Below are positions 34,760 through 46,877 of a stretch of DNA of 64,000 nucleotides, one piece after another. Under the pieces are notes generated by a model, which saw only the letters and a program-made list of their open reading frames with translations, ran no database searches and was not told where the DNA came from. Origin of the DNA: Aegilops tauschii subsp. strangulata (taxonomy: Eukaryota; Streptophyta; Magnoliopsida; Poales; Poaceae). Each line of letters opens with the position of its first letter. Within the stretch, counting starts at the first letter, position 1. The translations under genes and the position numbers were made by a program. The stretch covers positions 319,265,294-319,329,293 of the forward strand of contig NC_053037.3 of the NCBI RefSeq assembly GCF_002575655.3. Reading direction: 5' to 3'.

Positions 34760-35004
34760 CATCAAGTTACTCAATAGATTACCCCATTGTCACCACCGGT
34801 ATCCACATGCAAGACATACATCAAGTGATCTCAAATCCAAAATATTCAATCCGATAATAATGGAACCTCAAAGGGCAAGACTCAATTCATCACAACAAAG
34901 ATGGAGAGGGAAGAACACCATATGATCACACTATATTAACAAAGCTCATGGTACATGAAGATCGTGCCAAATCAAGAACAAGAGAGAGAGAGAGAGAGCG
35001 AGAG
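34760..35004. repeat. Old Gypsy-like LTR fragment, left piece
   Basis: Continuous in style and sense with 36649-37264 once the Copia solo LTR is removed; both sides of the junction are GAGAGA tracts. Its outer ends are cut by end A on the left and by the LTR starting at 37265 on the right. Confidence 0.5.
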
Positions 35005-36648
35005 TGTGTATAGGATCGAAAGTATGTCTAGAGGGGGTGATTAGACTACTTGACCAAATAAAACCTAACCTTTCCAATTTAAGTTGTAGGTAGATTTTAG
35101 CAATTATGACAAGTCAAGCAACACCCTACACATGCAAATCTAAGGGTATAGCAATGAAAAGTAAGACATTGCACATGTAAGTAAAGGAAGGGTTTGGAGA
35201 AGGCGAACGCAATGGGGATGCGAAGATTTTTGGCATGGTTCCGATAGGTGGTGTTATCGTACATCCACATTGATGGAGACTTCAACCCACGAAGGGTAAC
35301 GGATGCGCGAGTCCACAGAGGGCTCCATCCACGAAGGGTCCATGATGAAGCAACCTTGTCTATCCCACCATGGCCATCGCCCACGAAGGACTTTCCTCAC
35401 TCGGGTAGATCTTCATGAAGTAGCCGATCTCCTTGCCCTTACAAACTTCTTGGTTCAACTCCACATCATGTCGGAGGCTCCCAAGCGACACCTAACCAAT
35501 CTATGAGACAACACTGTCCAAAAGGTAATAGACGGTGTGATGATGCTGAACTCCTTGCTCTTGTGCTTCAAATGATAGTCTCCCAACACTCAACTCTCTC
35601 TCACAGACTTGGCTATGGTGGAAGGAGGATTTGAGTGGAAAGCAACTTGGAGAAGGCTAGAAATCAAGCTTCAAATTGTAGGAATGGAATCTCTTGATCT
35701 CAACACATGAGTAGGTGGTTCTCTCTCAGAATATGAGTAGTGGAGGTGTAGGCACGTTCTGATGGCTCTCTTACTTAGTAGGAGGGGGTGTAGGGGTATA
35801 TACAGCCTTCACACAAAAGCCAACAATTACACACTTTTGACCCAACTCGGTGGCACCGATCAGAAAATCTCGGTGACACCGACTGTGTAAATATATGAAC
35901 GTTAGGAATCTCGGTGGGATCGACATAGACATTTCGGATGAACCGATGTGCAATGGTTAGGGCTAACCTCGTTTTGGTTGCACCGGTTGCATCAACTTGG
36001 TAGGACTGAAGTGAAGCAATAAGGCAACAGAAAGGTTGGCACACCGTCTTGGTGGGGCCGATTACAAAACTCGGTGAGACCGAAATAATTGCAACAAGTT
36101 ACAGAAGGTTTGGCAAGCCGTCTCGGTGGGACCGATTGCAAAACTCGGTGAGACTGAAATAATTGCAACTGGTTATAGAAGGTTTGGCAAGCCATCCCGA
36201 TGGGACCGAGAACCATATTGATGAATCCGATTTGTTAGGGTTTGGCTGTGGCAGTGTCTAGATAACTTGGTGGGTCCGGATAAGGGAAGTTTCGATGGGG
36301 CCAAGTTGTAATGTAGGGTTTTGGACATATTTGTATAGAGAAAATGGTTGAGGGTTTTGGAGCAATATCACGAAGCACTTGAGCAAACAGATTATTATCA
36401 AGACCTCATCCCCTTTTAATAGTATTGGGTTATGGACTCAATGTGATCTTGGATCACTTAACCAAAAATATAGAGTCTTGAGCTTTTGCCAATCCATGTC
36501 CTTAGCATTTTTAGGGGTCCACAATCACTATTCCTTGCCATGCCAATCACTGAACTTCCTGAAATCTTTGATTTCAATGGATGTTAGTCCACTGAGATAT
36601 ATGTTTTTATGAATTACCAAAACCACCCGTGGATTAGTTGCACTTTCG
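35005..36648 (-). mobile_element. Solo LTR of a Copia-like element
   Basis: It aligns with the Copia LTR at 46878-48469: shared TCTAGAGGGGGTGATTAGAC, GATTTTTGGCATGGTT.CGATAG, GTCCACAGAGGGCTCCA.CC and GTGATCTTGGATCACT. Candidate 5-bp duplications GAGAG flank it (35000-35004, 36649-36653), inside an AG-rich tract, so they are weak evidence. No internal domain is present, hence a solo LTR from recombination. It contains the TCGGTNNNACCGA array at 35850-36300. Confidence 0.7.
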
Positions 36649-37264
36649 GAGAGAGAGAGAGAACACATAGCTACTAGTACGTACCCTCAACCTCGACGAT
36701 GAGCTACTCACACATCACCATGCGAACGGAGAAGTTGGTGGTGATGGTGATGGAGGAGACGTCCCCGGCGGCGTCCTGACGCCACTAGACGAGAGGGGGA
36801 AGGGCCGCCCTACTTCTTCTTCCTTGGCCCTCCGGGGACATAGGGAGCTCTCCCCTAGATTGAATCTCTCTGTTATCTTCTATTTTTCGCGACTGTTTTT
36901 GGAGCCCTTCACCGTTTCTTATATTCCTGGAGATCCGTAACTTCAATTGGGCTGAAGTTGTGAAGGGATTTGTATCTAGAAATTATCTTTCTTGCGGCGA
37001 AAGAATGGCTCCAACCGACCTAAGAGGTGCCCATAAGGCAAGGGGGCGCGCCCTGTTGCCTTGTGGAGCCCTTGGGCACCGTCTTGCGTTGATTCTTTTT
37101 CCCAAAAATCACATATACTTCAATAAAAGTCTTTGTAAAATTTTATCATGTTTGGACTCGGTTTGATATGGTTTTTCTAAGAAATAAAAAACATGGAAAA
37201 AACAAGAACTCACACTGGGCACTAGATTAATAAGTTAGTCCATAAAAACAATATAAAAGTGCAC
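36649..37264. repeat. Old Gypsy-like LTR fragment, right piece
   Basis: Resumes after the solo LTR and ends abruptly at 37264 where the next LTR begins. Its last 150 bp (GGACTCGGTTTGATAT, GTTAGTCCATAAAAA) resemble the same part of the LTRs at 38640-38760, so the fragment is a distant relative of that family. No gene seen. Confidence 0.5.
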
Positions 37265-38847
37265 TGCTACTTCTTGAGCTTGGGTTCATTTTTTCCTTGA
37301 AGAGGAAAGGGTGATGCAACAAAGTAGAGATAAGTATTTCCCTTAGTTAAGAACCAAGGTATCAATCCAGTAGGAGGCATAAGTATGTCTCCAATCTATG
37401 CACCTGCACAAACTAACAAACACTTGCACTCAACGCAAAAAAGGGGTTGTCAATCCCTTAACGGTCTCAAACAAGAGTGAGATCTAATAGAGGTAGGTAT
37501 AAAAGATAAATAAAAAAGGCAAACTAAAATAAATCTATATAAATTGCATCAAGGTATTTTTGGGTTTTTTGGTTTATAGATCTGAAAATATATGATGGAA
37601 AATAGACCCGGGGGCTATAGGTTTCACTAGAAGCTTCTCTCTTAAAACAAAACATACGGTGGGTAAACAAATTACCGTCGAACAATTGATAGAAAAGTGC
37701 AAATCTATAACTATATCCAAGGCAATGATCATGAATATAGGCATCACGTCCGTGTCAAGTAGACCGAAACGATTCTGCATCTACTACTATTACTCCACAC
37801 ATCGACCGCTATCCAGCATGCATCTAGAGTATTAAGTTCATAAGAACGGAGTAATGCCTTAAGTAATTTGACATGATGTAGAGGGATAAACTCAAGCAAT
37901 ATGATGAAAACCCCATCTTTTTACCCTCGATGGCAACAATACAATATGTGCCTCGCTACCCCTACTTTGTCACTAGTTGAGGACACCGCAAGATTGAACC
38001 CAGAACTAAGCACCTCTTCCATTGCAAGAAGAACCAATCTAGTTGGCCAAACCAAACCGATAGTTCAAAGAGAAATACAAAGATATTTGATCATGCATAA
38101 AAGAGTTCAGAAAAGACTCAAATAATATTCATAAATAATCTAATCATAAATCCACAATTCGTCGGATCTCGACAAACACACCGCAAAAGAATATTACATC
38201 GGATAGAACTCCAAGAACACCAAGGAGAACATGGTAGTGAAGATCATAGAGAGAGAAGAAGCCATCTAGCTACTAGCTATGGACCCCTTAGGTCCGTGGT
38301 AAACTACTCACGTTTCATTGGAAGGGCAATAGAGTTGATGTAGATGCCCTCCATGATCGAATCCCCCTCCGGCAGAGTGCCGGAAAAGGCCCCAAGATGC
38401 ATCTCATGGGAACAGAGGCTTGCGGCGGCGGAAAAGTATTTTGATGGATGCCTCTGATGGTTTGGGAATATTTGGGTATTTATGGAGGAAGAATTAGGGC
38501 CAGGAGACACCCGAGGGGCCCACAAGCCCTCAGGGCGCCCCCTAGTGGCGCGTCTGGCAGGCTCATGGCCTCCTCGGCCATCATCTGACCCCCTCTCCAA
38601 GCTCCGTGGATGTCTTCTGGTCCAAGAAAAATCACCGTAAAGTTTTATTCCGTTTGGACTCCGTTTGATATTCCTTTTCTGTAGAACTCAAAAACAAGGA
38701 AAAACAGAAACTGGCACTGGGCTCTGGGTTAATAAGTTAGTCCCAAAAATAATATAAAATAGCATATTAGTGCATATAAATCATCCAAAACAGATAATAT
38801 AATAGCATGGAACAATGAAAAATTATAGATACGTTGGAGACGTATCA
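37265..38847 (-). repeat. 3' LTR (left) of the element at 37265-45622
   Basis: Ends ...GGAGACGTATCA on the plus strand, followed by AGCATCTCCAAGCTT, the purine tract in reverse. Pairs with 44041-45622. Confidence 0.85.
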
Positions 38848-41657
38848 AGCATCTCCAAGCTTAATTCCTGCTCGTCCTCGAGTAGGTAAATGATAAAAAC
38901 AGAATTTTTGATGTGCAATACTACCTAACATATTTATCCATGTAATTTTCTTTATTGTGGCATGAATGTTCAGATCCATAAGATTCAAAACAAAAGTTTA
39001 ATATTGACATAAAAACAATAATACTTCAAGCATACTAATAAAGCAATCATGTCTTCTAAAAATAACATGGCCAAAGAAAGTTATCCCTACAAATCATATA
39101 GTCTGGCTATGCTCCATCTTCATCACACGAAGTATTTCATCATGCACAACCCCGATGACAAGCCAAACAATTGTTTCATACTTATAGTGTTCTCATACTT
39201 TTTCAACTTTCACGCAATATATGAGCATGAGCCATGGATATAGCACTATGGGTGGAATAGAATATGGTGGTTGTGGAGAAGACAAAAAGAAGGAGAAAGT
39301 CTCACATCAACTAGGCGTATTAACAGGCTATGGAGATGCCCATCAATAGATATCAATGTGAGTGAGTAGGGATTACCATGCAACAGATGCACTAGAGCTA
39401 TAAGTGTATGAAAGCTCAAGAAGAAACTAAGTGTGCATCCAACTCGCTTGCTCACGAACACCTAGGGCAATTTTAGGAAGCCCATCATTGGAATATACAA
39501 GCCAAGTTCTATGATGAAAAAATCCCACTAGTACATGAAAGTTACAAAATAGGAGACTCTCTATCATGAAGAACATGGTGCTACTTTGAAGCACAAGTGT
39601 GGAAAAAGGATAGTAACATTGTCCCTTCTCTCTTTTCTCTCATTTTTTTGTTTGGGCTTCTTTGGCCTCTTTTCTTTTATTTGGGCTTCTTTGGCCTCTT
39701 TTATTTTTTATAAAGTCCGGAGACTCATCCCAACTTGTGAGGGAATCATAGCTTCCATCATCCTTTCCTCACATGGGACAATGCTCTAATAATGATGATC
39801 ATCACACTTTTATTTACTTACAACTCGATACTAGAACAAAATATGACTCTATAAGAATGCCTCCGGTGGTGTACTAGGATGTGCTATGATCAAGAGTGAC
39901 ATGTATAAAAAATATGAACGGTGGCCAAGCCACAAATACTATGCCAACTACATGATCATGCAAAGCAATATGACAATGATGGTATGTGTCATAATAAACG
40001 GAACAGTGGAAGTTGCATGGCAATATATCTCGGAATGTCTATGGAAATTCCATAATAGGTAGGTATGGTGGATGTTCTGAGGAGGGGTATATGGTGGGTT
40101 TAAGGCACCGGCGAAAGTTGCGCGGTACTAGAGACACTAGCAATGGTGGAAGGGTGAGAGTGCGTATAATCCGTGAACTCAACATTAGTCATAAAGAACT
40201 CACATACTTATTGCAAAAATTTGTTAGTCATCGAAACAAAGTACTACACGCATGCTCCTAGGGGGATAGATTGGTAGGAAAAGACCATCGCTCGTCCCCG
40301 ATCGCCACTCATAAGACAATCAAAAAATAAATCATGCTCCGACTTCATCACATAACGGTTCACCATACATGCATGCTATGGGAATCACAAACTTTAACAC
40401 AAGTATTTATACCAATCCACAATTACTCACTAGCATGACTCTAATATCACCATCTTTCTATCTCAAAACAATATGCAAGGAATCTAACTTCTCATAGTAT
40501 TCAATGCTCTTTATATGAAAGTTTTTATACTATCCCTCTTGGATGCCCATCATATTAGGACTAAATTCATAACCTAATAAAATTACCATGTTGTTTAAGG
40601 ACTCTAAAAATAATACAAGTGAAGCATGAGAGTTCAAAATTTTCTATAAAATAAAGCCAATGTCGTGCTCTAAAAAGATATAAGTGATGCACTTGAGCAA
40701 ACTGCCTAGCTCAAAAGATATAAGTGAAGCACATAGAGTATTCTAATGAATTCACGATTAATGTGTGTCCCTCTCAAAAGGTGTGTACATCAAGGATGAT
40801 TGTGGAAAACTAAAAAGCAAAGACTCATATCATACAAGATGCTCCAAGCAAAACATATATCATGTGGTCAATAAAAATATAGCCTCAAGTAAATTTACCG
40901 ATGGAAAGAAGACGAAAGAGGGGATGCCTTCCGGGGCATCCCTAAGCTTAGATGCTTGGTTCTCCTGAATATTACCTTGTGGTGCCTTGGGTATCCCCAA
41001 GCTTAGGCTCTTTCCACTCTTTACTCCATAGTCCATCAAATCTTTACCCAAAACTTGAAAACTTCACAACACAAAACTGAACAGAAAACTAATGAGATCC
41101 GTTAGTATAATAAAATAAATCACCACTTTAGGTACTGTTGTGAACTCATTCTTTATTTATATTGGTGTAATATCTACTGTATTCCAACTTCTCCATGGTT
41201 CATACTACTCGATACTATCCATAGAATCATCAAAATAAGCAAACAACACATAGAAAACAGAATCTATCAAAAACAGAACAGCCTGTAGTAATCTGGCTAG
41301 TTCGAATACTTCTGTTACTCCAAAAATTATGAAAAATTAGTAAACAGGGGAAATTTCTATATCAATCTTGTGTAATAAATTCAGAATTTTATCATGCTTC
41401 TTTGGTTTTTAAAAATTCTGGGACTGGGCACAAAAGTTTCTGTTTTTCAGCAAGATCAAATCAACTATCACCATAAGCCATCCCAAAGGTCTTACTTGGC
41501 ACAAACACTAATTAAAACACAAAACCACAATTAAATAGAGGCTAGATGAATTATTTATTGCAAAACCTAAAAAGCCAAAACAAAAATAAAATTTGGTTGC
41601 CTCCCAACAAGCGTTATTGTTTAACGCCCTTAGCTAGGCATACAAACACGAATAGAT
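38848..41657 (-). repeat. Non-coding internal region downstream of protease
   Basis: 2.8 kb similar in order and wording to 24686-27433 of the other element (for example GTAGGTAAATGATAAAAACAG, GGGGGATAGATTGGTAGG). No pol domain lies here, where reverse transcriptase would be expected, so the two elements share a non-autonomous 3' internal half. Confidence 0.65.
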
Positions 41658-42110
41658 CTAGGTATTATCATTTTTGGCATGCAATCCGTAAGTAGCTCTC
41701 ATAATAGATTCATAAGGCAATTTATTTTTCTTTCTTAGAAAGTGTTCCATGCCCTTCCTTAATGGAAATTGAAATCTAATGTTTCCTTCTTTCATATTGA
41801 TAATTGCACCAATCGTTCTAAGGAAAGGTCTACCAAGAATAATAAGACATGTAGGACTGCAATCTATATCAAGAACAATGAAATCTACGGGCACATAATT
41901 CCTATTTGCAACAATAATAACATCATTAATCCTTCCCATAGGTTTCTCAATATTGGTATCCGCAAGATGCAAATTTAAAGAACAATCATCAAATTCACGG
42001 AAACCTAACACATCACATAAAGTTTTTGGTATCGTGGAAACGCTAGCACCCAAATCACACAAAGCATGGCACTCATAATATTTAATTTTAATCTTAATAG
42101 TAGGTTCCCA
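41658..42110 (-). pseudogene. Retroviral-type aspartic protease fragment (Gypsy)
   Basis: The frame contains CDLGASVSTIP (active-site D-x-GAS; about 42030-42062), then VDFIVLDID and ILGRPFLRTIGAIIN, the second half of the pepsin-like fold. In Gypsy polyproteins this domain cleaves Gag-Pol and follows gag as it does here. The frame stops at 41658 and no reverse transcriptase follows, so the polyprotein ends after protease. Confidence 0.75.
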
Positions 42111-43740
42111 CTAATCATAAAGTTTTCTAGGGATAGAAACTTCCAATTCAAGCTTTTCTTCAAAAGATTGGATCATAGCATCAACGATATGTTTAGTAAA
42201 AGCTTTGTTTTGATTATAAGCATGATGAGAATTCAAGATGGATTGTAACAAGGAAATACAATCTATTAAAGAACAATTATCATTATTAAGTTCCTTGAAA
42301 TCCAAAAGAGTGGGTTCATTGCTACTTAAAGTTTTGACCTCTCCAATCCCACTTTTATCAATTTTTGCATCAAGATCTAAAAACTCCGAATCATTGTGAC
42401 GCCTTTTAACTAAAGTTGAGTCATCTCCAGTCCCATATTAATCAAGATTTATATTGGAAAACAAAGATTCAATAGGAGTCACATCAATCACTTTAAGATC
42501 TTCATCATTATTTTCACGGATACTAGAAGAACACGTTTTTACAAACCAATCTCGCTTAGCATGCATCTTAGCAGTTCTTTCTTTGCACTCATCAATGGAA
42601 ACTCTCATAGCTTTGAGAGACTCATTGATATCATGCTTGGGTGGTATAGATCTAAGTTTCAAAGAATCAACATCAAGAGAAATTCTATCCACGTTCCTAG
42701 CCAAATCATCAATCTTAAGCAATTTTTCTTCAATCAAAGCATTGAAATTCTTTTGCGAACTCATAAATTCTTTAACACTATTCTCAAAATCAGAGGGCAT
42801 ATTATTATAATTTCCATAAGAATCGTTGTAGGAATTACCATAATTATTAGAGGAATTACTAGGAAACGGCCTAGGATTAAAATTACCTCTATACGCGTTA
42901 TTACCAAAATTGCTCCTACCAACAAAATTCACATCCATAGATTCATTATTATTTTCAATCAAAGTAGACAAAGTCATATCATTAGGATCAATAGAAGCAC
43001 TCTTGCTAGCAAATAATTTCATAAGCTCATCCATCTTTCCACTCAAAACATTAATCAATTCAACCGCATGCACTTTTTTGTTAGTGGAAGATCTTTCGGT
43101 ATGCCATTGAGAATAATTAACCATAATATTATATAGGAGTTTAGTAGCTTCTCCTAAATTAATTTCCATAAAAGTACCTCCCGCGTCCGAATCTAACAGA
43201 TTTCGAAGCAAAATTCAATCCGGCATAATTTTTTTGTATAATCATCCACAAATTCAAACCATGAGTAGGGCAATTTTGTATCATCAATTTCATCCTCTCC
43301 CAAGATTGTGCAACATGTACATGATCAAATTGCTTAAAATTCATAATCTCGTTCCTAAGGGAGATGATCTTAGAAGGAGGAACATCCTTGGAAATAAAAG
43401 CATCTTTACACTTATTCCATGAATCAATACTATTTTTAGGCAAAGATGAAAACCAAGTTTTAGCACAATCTCGAAGTGAGAACGGAAATAGCTTCAATTT
43501 AACAATATCGTTATCCACATCTTTTTTCTTTTGCATATCACACAAATAAACAAAATTGTTTAGATGGGAAGCGGCATCTTCACTAGGAAGGCCAGAAAAT
43601 TGATTTTTCATAACAAGATTCAGCAAAGCGACATTAATTTCACATGATTTCGCATTAGTAGCGGGAGCAATCAGAGTACTAATAAAATCATTATTATTGG
43701 CGTTGGAAAAGTCACACACTTCGATATTCTCTTGAGCCAT
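42111..43740 (-). pseudogene. Gypsy gag gene, frameshifted
   Basis: Met at 43740 (MAQENIEVCDF) opens a frame to 43159 with the Retrotrans_gag core (LKLFPFSLRDCAKTWFSSLP, SWNKCKDAFI, HVAQSWERMKLMIQNCPTHG, YAGLNFAS). At about 43196-43211 the frame shifts: the continuation LLDSDAGGTFMEINLGEATK is in another phase (43211-42438). A stop near 42438 separates a last piece (42305-42111). It would form the particle shell if intact; as read it cannot make full-length Gag. Confidence 0.8.
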
Positions 43741-43945
43741 CACGACAAAGCAAGCAATCCAACACACGAGCACACAAAGAGCAAACGAAGAAGACGATCG
43801 GAAGAGGGGCGAAGAAAAGGCAAATCTTTTCGAAAATCGTTTTAGAAGTGGTGGAGAGGAAATAGAGAGGCGAATGGTGAATAATGTAATGCAAGAGATG
43901 AGAGTTTATGATGGGTACTTGGTATGTCTTGACTTGGCGTAGATA

Positions 43946-44029
43946 TCCCCGACAACGGCGCCAGAAATTGGCAAGTTGACGGGAGACAAATCTTGACTTG
44001 ACTTGGCGTAAATCTCCCCGGCAACGCCA
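43946..44029 (-). other. Duplicated primer-binding-site region
   Basis: On the minus strand a shortened site, TGGCGTTGCCGGGGAG (44014-44029), lies next to the LTR. A second, better-conserved one, TGGCGCCGTTGTCGGGGA (43946-43963), lies 66 bp further in, each with matching flanks (ACTTGGCGTA, AGAAATT). The leader was thus tandemly duplicated. Confidence 0.7.
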
Positions 44030-44040
44030 GAAATTCTTCT

Positions 44041-45622
44041 CGCTACTTCTTGAGCTTGCGTTGGTTTTTCCCTTGAAGAGGAAAGGGTGATGCAACAAAG
44101 TAGAGATAATTATTTCCCTCATTTTGAGAACCAAGGTATCAATCCGGTCAGAGATAACGCACAAATCACTGAATACCTGCACAAACAATCAAACAACTTG
44201 CACCCAACGCGATAAAGGGGTTGTCAATCCTTTCACTGTTAATTGCAAAAGTGAGATCTGATTGAGATAGATAAATGGTAAAGTAAATATTTTTGGTATT
44301 TTTGGTTTATAGATCAGAAAGTAAAAGATTGCAAAATAGTAGATCGGAAACTTATATTGTATATCGGAAACTTTTATGATGGAAAATAGACCCGGGGGCC
44401 ATAGGTTTCACTAGAGGCTTCTCTCAAGATAGCAAATAATATGGTGGGTGAACAAATTACTGCAAAGCAATTGATAGAAAAGCGCAAAGTTATGACGATA
44501 TCTAAGGAAATGATCATGAATATAGGCACCAGCATGTATGTGTCAAGTAGACCGAAAAGATTCTGCATCTACTACTATTACTCCACACATCGACCGCTAT
44601 CCAGCATGCATCTAGAGTATTAAGTTCATAAAGAACGGAGTAACGCATTAAGTAAGATGACATGATGTAGGGGAATTAACTCAAGCAATATGATGAAAAC
44701 CCCATCTTTTTATCCTCGATGGAAACAATAAAATACGTGCCTTGCTGCCCCTACTGTCACTAGGAAAGGACACCGCAAGATTGAACCCAAAGCTAAGCAC
44801 TTCTCCCATTGCAAGAAAAACCAATCTAGTTGGCCAAACCAAACCGATAGTTCGAAGAAAATTACAAAGATATCAAATCAAGCATATAAGAATTTAGAGA
44901 AGATTCAAATAATATTCATAGATAAGCTGACCATAAATCGACAATTCATCGGATCTCGGCAAACACACCGCAAAAAAGTATTACATCGAATAGATCTCCA
45001 AGAACATCGAGGAGAACATGGTATTGAGAATCAAAGAGAGAGAGAAGAAGTCATCTAGCTACTAGCTATGGACCCGTAGGTCTGTGATAAACTACTCACG
45101 CTTCATCGAAAGGGCAATAGAGTTGATGTAGAAGCCCTCCATGATCAAATCCCCCTCCGGCAGGGTGCCGGAAAAGGTCCCTAGATGGGATCTCATGGGT
45201 ATAGAAGGTTGCGGCGGTGGAAAAGTGTTTTCGTGGATGCCTTTGGTGGTTTGGGAATATATAGGCGAAAGAATTAGGTCAGGAGGTGCACGGGGGGGGG
45301 GGGAGGGGCACAAGGGTGGGGGCGCCCTCCGGTCTTGTGGCCGCCTCGTGGCTCCTCCGACTTCATCTCCAAGTCTCCTGGTTATCTTCTGTTCCAAGAA
45401 AAAATCATCGCGATGGTTTTATTCTGTTTGGACTCCGTTTGGTATTCCTTTTCTGCGAAACTCAAAAACAGAGAAAAAACAGGAACTGGCACTGGCCTCT
45501 AGGTTAATAGGTTAGCCCCAAAAATAACATGAAATAGCATATTAATGCATATAAAACATCCAAAACAGATAATATAATAGCATGGAACAATAAAAAATTA
45601 TAGATACGTTGGAGACGTATCA
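44041..45622 (-). repeat. 5' LTR (right) of the element at 37265-45622
   Basis: Pairs with 37265-38847. The outer TG/CA is changed to CG at 44041 on the inner side. A G11 run lies at 45293-45303, in the same place as the G runs of the other LTR pair. Confidence 0.8.
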
Positions 45623-45624
45623 GG

Positions 45625-46877
45625 GACCACCTAGATAGCTGTGCTGGTTGTGTTTTCAGGGAACAAACTGTTGAACAAGCTGAAATACTATTTAATAATA
45701 TATTGAGTAATGATAATGATTGGACTCTTCCCGAACCACCGCCTAAGCCGACTCCAAAGATGAGAGGCATTCTATTTCCCAGTCCTGAAGATATGCAAGA
45801 GGCAAAGAAATCTATGAATGAAAAAGGTATTAATGCTGAAGATGTTAAGAATTTACCACCTATTGAAGAAATACATCATCTTAATACTCCGACACATGTA
45901 GTAGAGGTAAATTCTCTCTATAGATTTGATGAAGGTGATATTCCTTATAATAAGTCTGTTAGACAATGCTTGGATGAATTTGATAACTTTGTTGTTAAAC
46001 AAGAAAACTTCAATGCTTATGTTAGTAGGTAATTGAAACGTAATGCTTATATGCTTGACTGCTTGGGTGATTATATGTGTAGAACTGTTAATGATCTCAA
46101 GATTATTAGTAAACACGCTTCCATGGTAAAAACTCAAGTAGAACAAGTTCTGAAGGCACAAAATGATTTGCTTAATGAGACGAACAATAAAACAAATGAT
46201 CATGTTGTTAGAGTTATGACTAGAGGTGGTAAAATGACTCAGGAACCTTTGTATCCTGAGGGCCATCCTAAGAGAATTGAGCAAGATTCTCAGGGAATTA
46301 ATTCTGATGCACCTAGTCCTTCTAGTAATAGAAAGAAAAAGAAAACTGATAGGACTTTGCATGCTTCTAGTGAACCTACTATAGACACACCTGAGAATCC
46401 CAATGATATTTCTATTTCTGATGCTGAGACACAATCTGGTGATGAACATGAACCTAGTAATAATGATGATGATGATGATATTCATGTTGCTGCTCAACCT
46501 AGTAATGATAATGATGTGGAGATAGAACTTGTTGTTGATCTTGATAACCCACTACCTAAGAATAAAAGATATGGTAAGAGAGACTTCATTGCTAAGAAAC
46601 ATGGTAAAGAAGGAGAACCATGGGTTCAGAAACCCATGCCCTTTCCTGTTAAACCATCCAAGAAAAAGGATGATGAAGATTTTGAGTGCTTTGTTGAAAT
46701 GCTTAGACCTGTCTTTTTGCGTATGTGTTTGACTGATATTCTGCAAATGTCTCCTTATGCTAAGTATATGAAAGATATTGTTACAAATAAAAGAAAGATA
46801 CCGGAAGCTGAAATTTCCACCATGCTTTCTAATTACACATTTAAAGGTGGAATACCAAAGAAACTAGGAGATCCTGG
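45625..46877 (+). pseudogene. Gypsy gag fragment, plus strand, with internal stop
   Basis: One frame runs from 45625 to the Copia LTR, read through a single TAA at 46030-46032. It contains PKPTPKMRGILFPSPEDMQ, KNLPPIEEIHHLNTPTHVVE, CLDEFDNFVVKQENFNAY and, near the end, SPYAKYMKDIVTNKRKIPE and TLSNYTFKGGIPKKLGDPG-like wording. In related plant Gypsy polyproteins this lies just before the protease. Both ends are cut: the left by the LTR at 45622, the right by the Copia LTR at 46878. Confidence 0.75.

Larger units (their letters stand above)
37265..45622 (-). mobile_element. Minus-strand Gypsy element with gag and protease only, mismatched flanks
   Basis: LTRs 37265-38847 (1583 bp) and 44041-45622 (1582 bp) are related to those at 23099/29049. 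Gag and protease lie on the minus strand; no reverse transcriptase, RNase H or integrase is present between the LTRs. The 5 bp outside are TGCAC (left) and GGGAC (right), and the flanking sequences belong to different elements. The pair therefore did not arise by one simple insertion here; recombination or deletion is likely. Confidence 0.85.

Noticed and set aside
45853..46497. 214-codon minus-strand frame
   Set aside because: Antisense shadow of the Gypsy gag fragment; Ile/Arg-rich.
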